Shown one piece after another: positions 7,499 to 15,403 of a stretch of DNA of 64,000 bases; the stretch's first letter is position 1, and each line of letters starts with the position of its first letter. The position numbers and the translations under genes are program-made. The notes beneath the pieces are model-generated. The model had not been told where the DNA came from and searched no databases. It worked only from the letters and a program-made list of their open reading frames with translations. This DNA is from SZUA-35 sp964351995. GTDB taxonomy: Bacteria; Actinomycetota; Acidimicrobiia; Acidimicrobiales; SZUA-35. The stretch is taken from NCBI GenBank assembly GCA_964351995.1, contig CAYGQE010000007.1:82539-146538 (forward strand), given 5' to 3'.

Positions 7499-9304
7499 TT
7501 AGGGGAGGGATTGGTAGTAGGCCTGGAGGGTGTGGAAGGCGAGCTTCTTTTCCCCTTCTTCGCTGATGAGCCCTTTGCGGTTGTAGCCGTCTTGGATGCC
7601 GGGCAAGGTTCGCATCGGTGTGCGGAAGTCCTTGAGGATCCACGGTGACATGCCGGCGCATTCGGTCTGGGCGTCGACCATCTCGATCTGTGCGTCGTAC
7701 ACCGCAGCCTGAAACTCTTCGGTCCAGATCTGACCGTCATCGCCGTGATGGCCAAACTTCGCCCCGGCCCCGAGCTCGCTGAAGATGATGGGCTTGGCGA
7801 AGACCGAGGTCCATCGAGTGGCCGCGATGTCTTCTCGGTTGCCGTAGTACCAACCGAGGTACTGATTGACCCCGATGACGTCGACGTGTTCGCCGAGCGG
7901 ATCGTCGATGTGGACTGAGGGATCATTCGACGGAAGGGTCAGCAGTGCGGCGGTGACCAGGCGGGTGGGGTCGAGCTCTTTGAACCGTTCGAGAACGGTA
8001 CGGATGAAGCGGTTGCGGTTGTCTCCCGGCAGCGTCTCGTTCGCTGCCGACCACAAGATGACACTGGCCCGGCTGCGGTCCCGCACCACGAGTTCATCGG
8101 CCTGCTCGAGTCCGTTGGCCAGGACGTCGTCGTTGCCGAAGTCGATGCCCCAATAGACCGGCAGCTCGCCCCAGACCATCAAGCCGAGACGGTCGGCCTC
8201 GTGCACCATCGCCTCGTCGTGTTGGTAGTGGCCCAGACGCACGAAGTTCGCTCCGAGCTCGACGGCCCAACTCAGCAGCGTCTTGGCATCGTCCTCGCCG
8301 TGCGCCCGCTTGCCGCCGGTCGGGCCCTCACCGTGGATCGAGATGCCCTTGCAGAACACGGGCTGGTCGTTCACGAAGATCTGGGTGCCTTCGGTGCGGA
8401 CGGTCCGGAAACCGACTTGATCGGTGACGGTGTCGACCGTGTTGCCGTTGGCGTCGATCAGCTTGAAGGTCACGTCGTGCAGCACTGGGGCGCCTGGTGC
8501 CCATCGTTCGAGCACTGCCGCTTGATCGGCGCTGAAGAGCGTGACGGTTCGGTCGAAGGAGTCGAAGTCGGCGGTCATGCCAGCGCACTCGACCATGGCG
8601 CTGAAGGTCTCGGCGATCAGACCGCCATCAGACACGCCGCCAACGATCGACCCATCAGCCGCCATGGCGATCCACGAGTCCAGCAGGAACGACGCTGGCA
8701 TGGTCACGAGCTCTACCGAACGCGTGATGCCGCCGAAGTTCCACCAGTCGCTGCGCATGGCGGGAATGCGGTCGGCCTCTCGACGATTGTTGACCATCAC
8801 GACCAACGAGTGGGTGCCGGTCGAGAGCTTGCCGGTGACGTCGACTGCGAACCCGCCGAACCCGCCGACGTGGCACGCCAGTTCCTCGCCGTCGAGAAAC
8901 ACCCGGCAGGTGTGGTTGACCGCACCGAAGCTGAGGAAGCTTCGCTCGCCGTCAGCGGGAGCGTCGGCAACGTCGAACAATCGCCGGTACCAGATGGTGT
9001 CTTCGTAGAAATGCAGCTCGGGGTGCTGGGTGTTCCAGTCGCCCGGCACCTCCAACTCCATCGATGTGTCGAAGTCGTACTCGACCCGGTCACCAGGGTG
9101 GCGGGGCTTGAAGTCGCGGAAGTATCCCTGGGTGTTTCGTTCACCCAAGATGTTGACGTAGCCGGTGTTGTAAGGGTCGGGAATGGCCCGCCAGGTGCCA
9201 TCGAGTGACGTGACCTGGCCAGCCGCTCGACGTGAGCGAAGGTTGGTCAAGAGCGTGGTGCCGCTGGTGCGTTCGGGGCCGATGGTGTTTCCGGTCAAAT
9301 CCAC
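7499..9304 (-). CDS. Glycoside hydrolase family 2, beta-glucuronidase-like
   Basis: This 601-residue protein has the GH2 three-part layout: a jelly-roll sugar-binding domain (about 30-200, with GDWNTQHPE and the lid WYRRLF), an immunoglobulin-like domain (about 200-300), and a TIM barrel (about 305-600). The acid/base is E423 in SAANET and the nucleophile is E510 in IFSELG. Length fits beta-glucuronidase better than the longer beta-galactosidases. No signal peptide is seen, so the enzyme is probably cytoplasmic and acts on imported glycosides. It shares direction with the PIG-L and FAH genes. Whether these form a catabolic operon is not shown, because the gap to FAH holds a repeat. Confidence 0.9.
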   Translation of the reverse strand: MDLTGNTIGPERTSGTTLLTNLRSRRAAGQVTSLDGTWRAIPDPYNTGYVNILGERNTQGYFRDFKPRHPGDRVEYDFDTSMELEVPGDWNTQHPELHFYEDTIWYRRLFDVADAPADGERSFLSFGAVNHTCRVFLDGEELACHVGGFGGFAVDVTGKLSTGTHSLVVMVNNRREADRIPAMRSDWWNFGGITRSVELVTMPASFLLDSWIAMAADGSIVGGVSDGGLIAETFSAMVECAGMTADFDSFDRTVTLFSADQAAVLERWAPGAPVLHDVTFKLIDANGNTVDTVTDQVGFRTVRTEGTQIFVNDQPVFCKGISIHGEGPTGGKRAHGEDDAKTLLSWAVELGANFVRLGHYQHDEAMVHEADRLGLMVWGELPVYWGIDFGNDDVLANGLEQADELVVRDRSRASVILWSAANETLPGDNRNRFIRTVLERFKELDPTRLVTAALLTLPSNDPSVHIDDPLGEHVDVIGVNQYLGWYYGNREDIAATRWTSVFAKPIIFSELGAGAKFGHHGDDGQIWTEEFQAAVYDAQIEMVDAQTECAGMSPWILKDFRTPMRTLPGIQDGYNRKGLISEEGEKKLAFHTLQAYYQSLP

Positions 9305-9316
9305 CAGACGATCTTG

Positions 9317-10027
9317 TCAGCCCGTGGCGAGTTTGCGGAATCCTTCCGCCATGCGACCGTCGTCGAATCCGGCATCACCAGCGACGCGCACGCCCCACTC
9401 CCGAATGAGATCGGGAATGCGGCTCGGGTCTTGCATTTGGCTCTCGTGGCACAGCAGGGCTTCGATCTTCGCTTCATAGGTGTCGGTGATGTCGACGAAG
9501 TGATTGGCGTCGGGTCCACCGACCAGCCAGACCTCGGGCACCGAGTGGGGCTCGTGGCCCTCGGCCATGAGTTCGACGTGGGCAAACTCGTTGCGACTGT
9601 CGGGGTAGACAGCGCACAAGGTTGCCTCACCGGCGGCCAGGTGATCAGGGTGGGCGCTGTAGATGCGTTCAAGGTTCCGGGTCGGGGACTGGGTGACCAC
9701 GACGTCCGGCTTGACCTGGCGGATGACTCGACTGATGGCCTTGCGCAACTCCATGGTCACCTCGACCGCCCCATCGGGGAAACCCAGGAAGTGCAGCTCG
9801 TCGACCCCGACGACCTTTGCTGCCTTGGTCTGTTCTTCTTGACGGATCTCGGCCATGCGCTCACGAGTGATCGTGTTGTCGAAGCCTCCCGCCTGCCCAT
9901 CGGTGATGAGGCAGTACACAACGCGGTGACCGGCGAGGGTCAACGACGCAGTGGTGCCGGCACATCCGAAGTCGAGATCGTCGGGGTGTGCGGCGACGTG
10001 GAGATAGGTGAGGGTTTCGGATGCCAT
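9317..10027 (-). CDS. PIG-L/LmbE family deacetylase
   Basis: This 236-residue zinc-dependent N-deacetylase carries the family motif AHPDD (H14-D17) at the N-terminus and the second zinc-ligand motif AHPDH near 130. Members remove acetyl groups from N-acetylglucosaminyl conjugates, including the mycothiol pathway enzymes MshB and Mca. The sequence lacks features that would prove it is one of these. The stop lies 12 bp upstream of the GH2 start on the same strand, so the two genes are probably co-transcribed and may process the same amino-sugar or glycoside. That link is inference. Length is slightly below the MshB norm of about 300. Confidence 0.88.
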   Translation of the reverse strand: MASETLTYLHVAAHPDDLDFGCAGTTASLTLAGHRVVYCLITDGQAGGFDNTITRERMAEIRQEEQTKAAKVVGVDELHFLGFPDGAVEVTMELRKAISRVIRQVKPDVVVTQSPTRNLERIYSAHPDHLAAGEATLCAVYPDSRNEFAHVELMAEGHEPHSVPEVWLVGGPDANHFVDITDTYEAKIEALLCHESQMQDPSRIPDLIREWGVRVAGDAGFDDGRMAEGFRKLATG

Positions 10028-10102
10028 CGGGCGACGTTAACCGTCTGCTCGGTCGAGCGGCGAACGAGGTGAACCCTTGCCCTCTTGGGCCATGATGGAC
10101 AG

Positions 10103-10525
10103 ATGGCCACCATGAACAAAGAAGAGCGTGAGGAATACCTCAGCCGAGCCCACGTCGGAGTGATCGCAATCGAGCAAGCAGGACGGGGGCCGCTGGCGGT
10201 GCCGGTCTGGTATTCCTATGAGCCTGGCGGCAACGTCGAGGTGTTGATGGGTGCTGACTCGGTCAAGGCGAAACTCATCAAGGCGTCCGGCCGCTACACG
10301 ATGACCGTGCAGCGAGAGGATCTGCCGTACAAGTACGTGATGGCCGAAGGGCCAGTGGTCGAGACTCGTCCTGCTGAGACCGAGCGCGACACCCGCCCGA
10401 TGGCGAGGCGCTATCTGGGCGACGAGCTCGGCGACCAGTACGTCGGCGACGGTGCGGACAACTCGAGCATTGTTGTCGCGATGCATCCCGAGCGTTGGTA
10501 CTCGACCGACTACGGCAAAAGCTGA
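10103..10525 (+). CDS. Pyridoxamine 5'-phosphate oxidase-like flavin or F420 protein
   Basis: This 140-residue split-barrel protein starts MATMNKEEREEYLSRAHVGVIAIEQ and continues with PLAVPVWYSYEPGG. That is the pattern of small PNPOx-like proteins that bind FMN or F420. Later KAKLIKASGRYTMTVQREDLPYKYVMAEGPV also fits the fold. ATG 10103 is preferred; an in-frame TTG at 10085 and ATG at 10112 are alternatives. It is divergent from the PIG-L gene and convergent with dmdA. The substrate is not predictable. Confidence 0.78.
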   Translation: MATMNKEEREEYLSRAHVGVIAIEQAGRGPLAVPVWYSYEPGGNVEVLMGADSVKAKLIKASGRYTMTVQREDLPYKYVMAEGPVVETRPAETERDTRPMARRYLGDELGDQYVGDGADNSSIVVAMHPERWYSTDYGKS

Positions 10526-10537
10526 CCCGCACGGGGG

Positions 10538-11656
10538 TCAGGAAATGAACGGCAGCGCGGAGATCGTGCCACAGCGCCGCTCACCGTTGTAGAACTCGAC
10601 GGTCACCGTCATGCCCGGCTCCTGGTGGTTCATGTCCATGATCGACAGAGCGATGTTTTTCTGGAGGCGTGGAGAGTGGCAGGCGCTGGTGACCGTGCCC
10701 ACTCGTTGACCGTCGGTGTCGACTACGTGCCACCACTGGTCGTTACCCTGGATGGGATCGCCTTCGATGATGATGCCGATCTGGCGCTGCACCGGTCCTT
10801 GTTCCCTGATCTCGAGCAGGGCGTCCTTGGCCAGAAAGTCGGCTTCTTGGTCGAGGGCGCAGTAGCGGTCGAGTCCGACTTCGAACGGGTTGTTTCTGAT
10901 CGTCATGTCGTTGCCGTACGAGAGCAGGCCACCCTCGATGCGCTCCATCGACGACGGGGCTCCCGGTTGGATGCCGTACGGCTGACCGGCTTCGGCAACT
11001 CGTTCCCAGAGTTCGGTCCCGAACGCTCGATCGCGTAGATACAGCTCGAAGCCGCCCTGCTTGCTCCAACCGCTGCGGGCAATCACGAGAGGGATACCAG
11101 CAAAGTCGAACTCTCGGAACCAAAAGAACTTGAGCTCCCGAACCCAATCGCCGAACAGGACCGCAGCGACATCGTCCGCCAACGGTCCCTGGATCGCCAT
11201 CGGCGAGACGTCGGGTTCGGTGCACTCGACATCGAGACCGAGGCCTCGGGCCAGGCCCATGGCCCACAACAACACGTCGGAGTCAGCGATCGACAGCCAG
11301 AAATGGTCCTCTGCGAGCCGGAGAAGGACCGGGTCATTGACGATGCCGCCGTGTTCGTTGCACAGCGGCACGTACTTGCACTGGCCGATCTTCATCTTCG
11401 ACAGATCGCGAGGCGTCATCATCGTGGCGAGAGCGAAGGCATCCGGGCCCTTGAGTTCGACCTGACGCTCGACGGCGACATCCCACATCGACACGGCATT
11501 GATGATCGGCCAGTAGTCCTCCTCGGCACTCTTGTAGACCGTGGGCAACAGCATCTTGTTGTAGACCGTGAATGCCTGAACCCCAGCAGCGCCGGTGGCT
11601 TCGAAATACGGCGAGAGCCGCGTGCGGGTACTGAAGGTGAGGTGAGACTGTGACAC
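10538..11656 (-). CDS. dmdA: Dimethylsulfoniopropionate demethylase-like, GcvT fold
   Basis: This 372-residue tetrahydrofolate-dependent methyltransferase has the GcvT fold. Several blocks match, from memory, the roseobacter DMSP demethylase DmdA: the N-terminal YFEATGAAGVQAFTVYNKM then LLPTVYKS, WDVAVERQVELKGPDA, the DVSPMAIQGPLADD block, ARSGWSKQGGFELYL, and GLLSYGNDMTIRNNPFE. DmdA moves a methyl group from DMSP to tetrahydrofolate, giving 3-methylmercaptopropionate. GTG 11656 is preferred because a GGAG site lies just upstream; ATG at 11671 is the alternative. No dmdB, dmdC or dmdD gene is nearby. Other GcvT-like demethylases (for example of dimethylglycine) remain possible but share these blocks less well. 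Confidence 0.72.
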   Translation of the reverse strand: MSQSHLTFSTRTRLSPYFEATGAAGVQAFTVYNKMLLPTVYKSAEEDYWPIINAVSMWDVAVERQVELKGPDAFALATMMTPRDLSKMKIGQCKYVPLCNEHGGIVNDPVLLRLAEDHFWLSIADSDVLLWAMGLARGLGLDVECTEPDVSPMAIQGPLADDVAAVLFGDWVRELKFFWFREFDFAGIPLVIARSGWSKQGGFELYLRDRAFGTELWERVAEAGQPYGIQPGAPSSMERIEGGLLSYGNDMTIRNNPFEVGLDRYCALDQEADFLAKDALLEIREQGPVQRQIGIIIEGDPIQGNDQWWHVVDTDGQRVGTVTSACHSPRLQKNIALSIMDMNHQEPGMTVTVEFYNGERRCGTISALPFIS

Positions 11657-12130
11657 GGGGAACTCCAGCATCGGTGGAACGGGAGGCGGAAGTTAGCCCA
11701 CTCAGGGACCGTCGAATGTGGCTCTTGCCATGCGCAACGGAGGTTCTCGTTCTGTGCAACAAGCGTCTCAGTTGCGACGAGCGCAGAGCCGTCCGGTTCA
11801 TCAAGCAAGAAGTGGAGTTCGGGTCGGATTTCGCACCCGTCAGCGAGCTCGATGTGCAGCGCCACCGCTTCATCATGCAGGGCCCGGTCATCGACGAGTC
11901 GACCGATCTCTCTGAGTTGCCTCTGGGCATACGGGGCGACATCAGGGTGCTTGATCGACAATGACTGATCGACAATGANNNNNNNNNNNNNNNNNNNNNN
12001 NNNNNNNNNNNNNNNNNNNNNNNNNNNNNNNNNNNNNNNNNNNNNNNNNNNNNNNNNNNNNNNNNNNNNNNNNNNNNNTGATCGACAATGACTGATCGAC
12101 AATGAGTGGCTGTCTGGTTGCTCGACAGGC
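11657..12130. other. Gene-poor stretch with gap; possible hypothetical fragment
   Basis: No complete gene is supported here. On the minus strand, a frame from about 11961 down to 11690 has natural codon use and reads HPDVAPYAQRQLREIGRL and later VALHIELADGCEIRPELHF. It does not stop before it runs into dmdA in another frame. It may be a gene remnant, or a gene broken by the neighbouring 100-N gap. No family was recognised. Confidence 0.3.
11952..12105 (+). repeat. 14-bp tandem repeat interrupted by a 100-N gap
   Basis: The unit TGATCGACAATGAC occurs nearly twice before the N run (11979-12078) and nearly twice after it, in the same orientation. The array is therefore a minisatellite that the assembly could not close, and its true copy number is unknown. 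Confidence 0.85.
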
Positions 12131-13270
12131 TCAGACCGGGGCAACACGCCGAAGAGTTGCGAGCAGCGGTAGCGCAACGCCGCCGAGCACGACCAGGACG
12201 ACGACGATGATGACGGCAGGGTCAGTCGCATCGACGAGTAAACCGGTGAGGAATGGCACGCCCACGCCCCCCACATTGGTTGCCAGTAGTTGTCGCCCTG
12301 CCATACGAGCGGCGTGAACCTCGCCGACGCGTTCACGAGTACGGGCGAAGAGCGTGGGAATGAGTGGCCCGAGGCTGGCACCGGCAAACACCAGGGCGCC
12401 AACGGCAAGGACCGGAGGGAGGACCGCAACGCCAGCGACACCGCCGAGGGCCGCAAGGCTGAGTTTCACGGTGCCGGTTCGGTCGACGAGGGGGGTGATC
12501 TGAGGCCTCGACATCAGGAGCCGCCCGACCATCAAGCCAGCCCAAAAGCCCGACACAGCCACGGCTGCAAGGTCGTCATCGAACCAGCGGCTCTCGGTGA
12601 GGTAGGTGTATGCCCACTGCCCGGTCGTGACCTCGAGCGCGACAAGTGCGGCGAACGCTCCGAGCGATGCGAAAATCACCACGGGGTTGACCGGCTCTGC
12701 CTCTTGATCGATCGTGACCGTGACCGGCACCGGAGGTGGCCAGGCGTTGCGAGCACGAAAGGCCACCGCCGCGGCTGCAACCACGATGACAGCTCCGGCG
12801 AGCGCCGACCACCGCCAGGTGGGAGCAACGATCACGATGAGCGGACCGACCGTGGCACCGAACCCGTACATCCCATGGATCAGGCCGGTGCTGCCGACGT
12901 CGCCGATCGTGGTGATGAAGATTGCTCCGAGCGAATCGAGCAAACCGGACACGACGCCAACCGCGGCGATCGCCGCAAGAAAGAGGATCCACGTCGTGGA
13001 ACCAGCCACCGCAAGCGAGGCGGTCGCAAGCGCAAGCAGGGCAACCAAGAATGCTGAACCCATCGGAATGTGTCGCAGCGCGGCTCGGCCAGCCAGTGCG
13101 GTGCTCATGCGGCCGATGCCGTAGACGAGCGACACGAGCCCAAGGGCGCCAACGCTCCGCCCGAACGCCACCTGCACCTGTTCCCAGTAGACACCAACCA
13201 TCGAGATGGGTACCGCAAACGACGCATACGTGGTGGCTGCGGAGCGAACCGCCATGCGTTGTTCAGACAC
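12131..13270 (-). CDS. MFS transporter
   Basis: This 379-residue protein is almost entirely hydrophobic, with about twelve membrane segments and the short basic loop GRMSTALAGRAALR between segments 2 and 3 where MFS transporters carry their signature. A hydrophilic central loop (about 190-205, VTVTIDQEAEP) separates the two six-helix halves. The motifs GFWAGLMVGRLLMSRP and LGPLIPTLFARTRERV recall fucose-permease-like or other small-molecule carriers, but the substrate cannot be assigned. It lies upstream of dmdA on the same strand, beyond the repeat. A role in osmolyte uptake would be speculation. Confidence 0.82.
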   Translation of the reverse strand: MSEQRMAVRSAATTYASFAVPISMVGVYWEQVQVAFGRSVGALGLVSLVYGIGRMSTALAGRAALRHIPMGSAFLVALLALATASLAVAGSTTWILFLAAIAAVGVVSGLLDSLGAIFITTIGDVGSTGLIHGMYGFGATVGPLIVIVAPTWRWSALAGAVIVVAAAAVAFRARNAWPPPVPVTVTIDQEAEPVNPVVIFASLGAFAALVALEVTTGQWAYTYLTESRWFDDDLAAVAVSGFWAGLMVGRLLMSRPQITPLVDRTGTVKLSLAALGGVAGVAVLPPVLAVGALVFAGASLGPLIPTLFARTRERVGEVHAARMAGRQLLATNVGGVGVPFLTGLLVDATDPAVIIVVVLVVLGGVALPLLATLRRVAPV

Positions 13271-13483
13271 CTGATGAGGCTACGGGGGCTGTGTCATCGC
13301 TCATGCTGCGCCCCTCGATGCTGAAGCCGGAGTTCTCTTGCGGTCTGAAAGGTGGTCTCTGATCAATTCTCACCACGGTTTACGACGGTTCTGTTGCAGC
13401 TTGTTGCTGCAGAGCGTTTCGACACCATCGGTGAGTGCATCATCACTGTCAGAGTTGAAACAACGACACAGGAGGGTGCGGAT

Positions 13484-13696
13484 ATGACGATCGTCGATAC
13501 CGAAGAAACCTTGGTTGCCGTGCAACGCGGCACTGATCGCCCAAGCGAACTCCAGGTTGATGACCGGTCCGAGTGCCCGATCTGTGGGGCGGGGCCAGAG
13601 CGTCAGGCCACGGTGTCCCGAGTGCCAGACGGGGCGCTCGAGCTGGTGATTCTGGTTTGCAGCCAATGTGGGAACGACCATCCCGTTTGGTTCTGA
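13484..13696 (+). CDS. Small zinc-ribbon protein
   Basis: This 70-residue protein has two CxxC-type knuckles, CPICG near residue 31 and CSQCG near residue 60, the spacing of a zinc ribbon. ATG 13484 is chosen because a GGAGGG ribosome site lies 8 bp upstream; a longer in-frame start at 13352 has no such site. No family was recognised. It stands alone, 82 bp before tRNA-Ala. A nucleic-acid or protein-binding role is common for such ribbons but is not shown. Confidence 0.65.
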   Translation: MTIVDTEETLVAVQRGTDRPSELQVDDRSECPICGAGPERQATVSRVPDGALELVILVCSQCGNDHPVWF

Positions 13697-13778
13697 CACA
13701 TCGAGACAGTGGTCGTGGTCGTCGGGATGCTTCCGGACCGCTACGCTTCCCCAACCAATCGAGCTGCGGCTCGATGAC

Positions 13779-13851
13779 GGGGCCATAGCTCAGTTGGTAG
13801 AGCGCTTGCTTTGCAAGCAAGATGTCGGGAGTTCGATTCTCCCTGGCTCCA
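13779..13851 (+). tRNA. tRNA-Ala (anticodon TGC)
   Basis: This 73-nt cloverleaf has acceptor GGGGCCA paired with TGGCTCC, D-arm GCTCAGTTGGTAGAGC, anticodon stem CTTGC/GCAAG with loop TTTGCAA (anticodon TGC), and a T-arm with loop TTCGATT. The discriminator is A. The CCA end is not encoded. Confidence 0.97.
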
Positions 13852-13868
13852 CGTTTTCTTCGGCCTAG

Positions 13869-14187
13869 CGGCCTCAGAAACCAGAGTTCGGCTGCGCCGA
13901 ACTCTCACCTCGGGTCGAGCGCTTGCTCCCCGCTCACAACGTCGAAGTTGTGAGTTGTCGAAGTTGTGAGTTGTTGCGGCCTCAGAAACCAGAGTTCGGC
14001 TGCGCCGAACTCTCACCTCGGGTCGAGCGCNNNNNNNNNNNNNNNNNNNNNNNNNNNNNNNNNNNNNNNNNNNNNNNNNNNNNNNNNNNNNNNNNNNNNN
14101 NNNNNNNNNNNNNNNNNNNNNNNNNNNNNNAGAAACCAGAGTTCGGCTGCGCCGAACTCTCACCTCGGGTCGAGCGCTTGCTCCCTG
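13869..14187 (+). repeat. Direct repeats of about 60 bp with perfect hairpin, holding a 100-N gap
   Basis: Three copies lie in the same direction: 13869-13930, 13977-14030 (cut by the gap) and 14131-14187. Each carries the perfect palindrome AGAGTTCGGC-TGC-GCCGAACTCT (10-bp arms) followed by CACCTCGGGTCGAGCGCTTGCTCC. Between copies 1 and 2 a second hairpin, CTCACAAC/GTTGTGAG (13933-13954), precedes a doubled GTCGAAGTTGTGAGTT. The gap (14031-14130) sits between copies 2 and 3. No gene lies between tRNA-Ala and the CapA-like gene. Confidence 0.85.
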
Positions 14188-14235
14188 AGTCCGTTGACCA
14201 TTTGCCGTAGGTTGTTCGGCGTGAGCGTGCACGTG

Positions 14236-15384
14236 ATGAAAGCAGTGCCAGCGCTGATGGCGGCGATGTTGGTGGCGACCGCCTGTACCTCGGCGACCAA
14301 TCTCGTCGTGGAAGAGGGGACCGTTGACGCCCTCGCAGTTGCGCCACCACCGACGGTCGCTGCCGCGCCGAGCTCGACCGTGGGCACCACTGCGGTTCCC
14401 ACCACCGAAGCGCCGCCGACCAGTCCGCCGCCCCGGGCTCCGATCGTGCTCGGCTTTGCTGGCGACACGACCTTCACCAACGGCCTCGAGCAACGTGACC
14501 CCTTCGGTCAAGTCACCGATCTCACCTCGGCACCCGACCTGATGGTGGTGAATCTCGAAACCGCAGTGGCTGATCTCGGGGTTGGTCGACCGCCAGTCGA
14601 CAAGCGGTTCCTCTTTCGGTCACCACCGTCGTCTCTCGACCTCTTGGTCGATGCCGGGGTTGATGTTGTTGCCCTCGCCAACAACCACACGCTCGACTTC
14701 GGAGCTGACGCTCTGGCCCAAACGCTCGACGAGATCGACGCTCGAGCGCTTCGCCGGGTGGGGGCTGGACTTGATCAGGACGGCGCCTACGAACCGCTCA
14801 TCGTGGAGGTGGGGGAGTGGACCGTCGGGCTCGTCTCGCTTTCGCGGGTTCCCTGTGACTGGTCGGCCTCTGGCGAGAACGTCCGGCCCCAGGTGGCATG
14901 GGCGTGTCCTCCGTTCTTCGACCTTGCTGTCGCTGCGACCGAGCAGGCCATGGCCCGGGCTGATGTGACGGTCGTGATGATCCATGGAGGTGAGGAAGGG
15001 GTCCTGTGCCCGTCTCCGTTCATGGTCGAACTCGAGCAAGACTTCGCCGAGTTGGGTGTCGACGCGGTCATCAACGGTCATCCTCACGTGCTGCAGGGCA
15101 TCACCAGGCATGGCAACACGTGGGCTGCTCATTCGCTCGGGAACTTCGCCTTTCCCCCAGCCAGCGGGATCACTGGCAACTCGGCGATCGTTCAGCTGAC
15201 GGTGAGCGAGGAGGGCGTAGGGATGTCGATTGTTCCCGTGCGATCGAATGGTGGGGTGCTCTCACCGCCCACCGATGCGCAACGTGACGACATCATCGGA
15301 CAGGTGCAGCGAGTGTCAGACGGCGTCACCATCGACGCTTCGGGCGCAGTGACCGCCGACGATTCCGTTGTCGGCCAGTGTTGA
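14236..15384 (+). CDS. CapA-family lipoprotein (metallophosphatase-like)
   Basis: This protein of about 382 residues has a signal peptide ending in the lipobox LVATAC, a Pro/Thr-rich linker (about 25-70), then a CapA domain (poly-gamma-glutamate synthesis type, calcineurin-like fold). Visible motifs are GFAGDTTF, VVNLETAV, ALANNHTLDFG, MIHGGEE and NGHPHVLQG, which together form the usual metal site. CapA homologues act at the cell surface in polymer production, but many members have unknown roles. ATG 14236 gives the shortest signal peptide; GTG codons at 14221-14233 are alternatives. The upstream extension through the repeat and gap is not credible as protein. No capB or capC is nearby. Confidence 0.85.
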   Translation: MKAVPALMAAMLVATACTSATNLVVEEGTVDALAVAPPPTVAAAPSSTVGTTAVPTTEAPPTSPPPRAPIVLGFAGDTTFTNGLEQRDPFGQVTDLTSAPDLMVVNLETAVADLGVGRPPVDKRFLFRSPPSSLDLLVDAGVDVVALANNHTLDFGADALAQTLDEIDARALRRVGAGLDQDGAYEPLIVEVGEWTVGLVSLSRVPCDWSASGENVRPQVAWACPPFFDLAVAATEQAMARADVTVVMIHGGEEGVLCPSPFMVELEQDFAELGVDAVINGHPHVLQGITRHGNTWAAHSLGNFAFPPASGITGNSAIVQLTVSEEGVGMSIVPVRSNGGVLSPPTDAQRDDIIGQVQRVSDGVTIDASGAVTADDSVVGQC

Positions 15385-15403
15385 TCAGCAGAGTGTTGAC
15401 CGC

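Noticed and set aside
11419..12456. A single minus-strand gene spanning the gap upstream of dmdA
   Set aside because: It would include 100 placeholder bases, overlap dmdA and the MFS gene in other frames, and joins regions whose register across the gap is unknown.
13966..14235. N-terminal extension of the CapA-like protein through the repeats
   Set aside because: It would run through the hairpin repeats and the N gap. A lipoprotein signal starting at 14236 explains the N-terminus without it.
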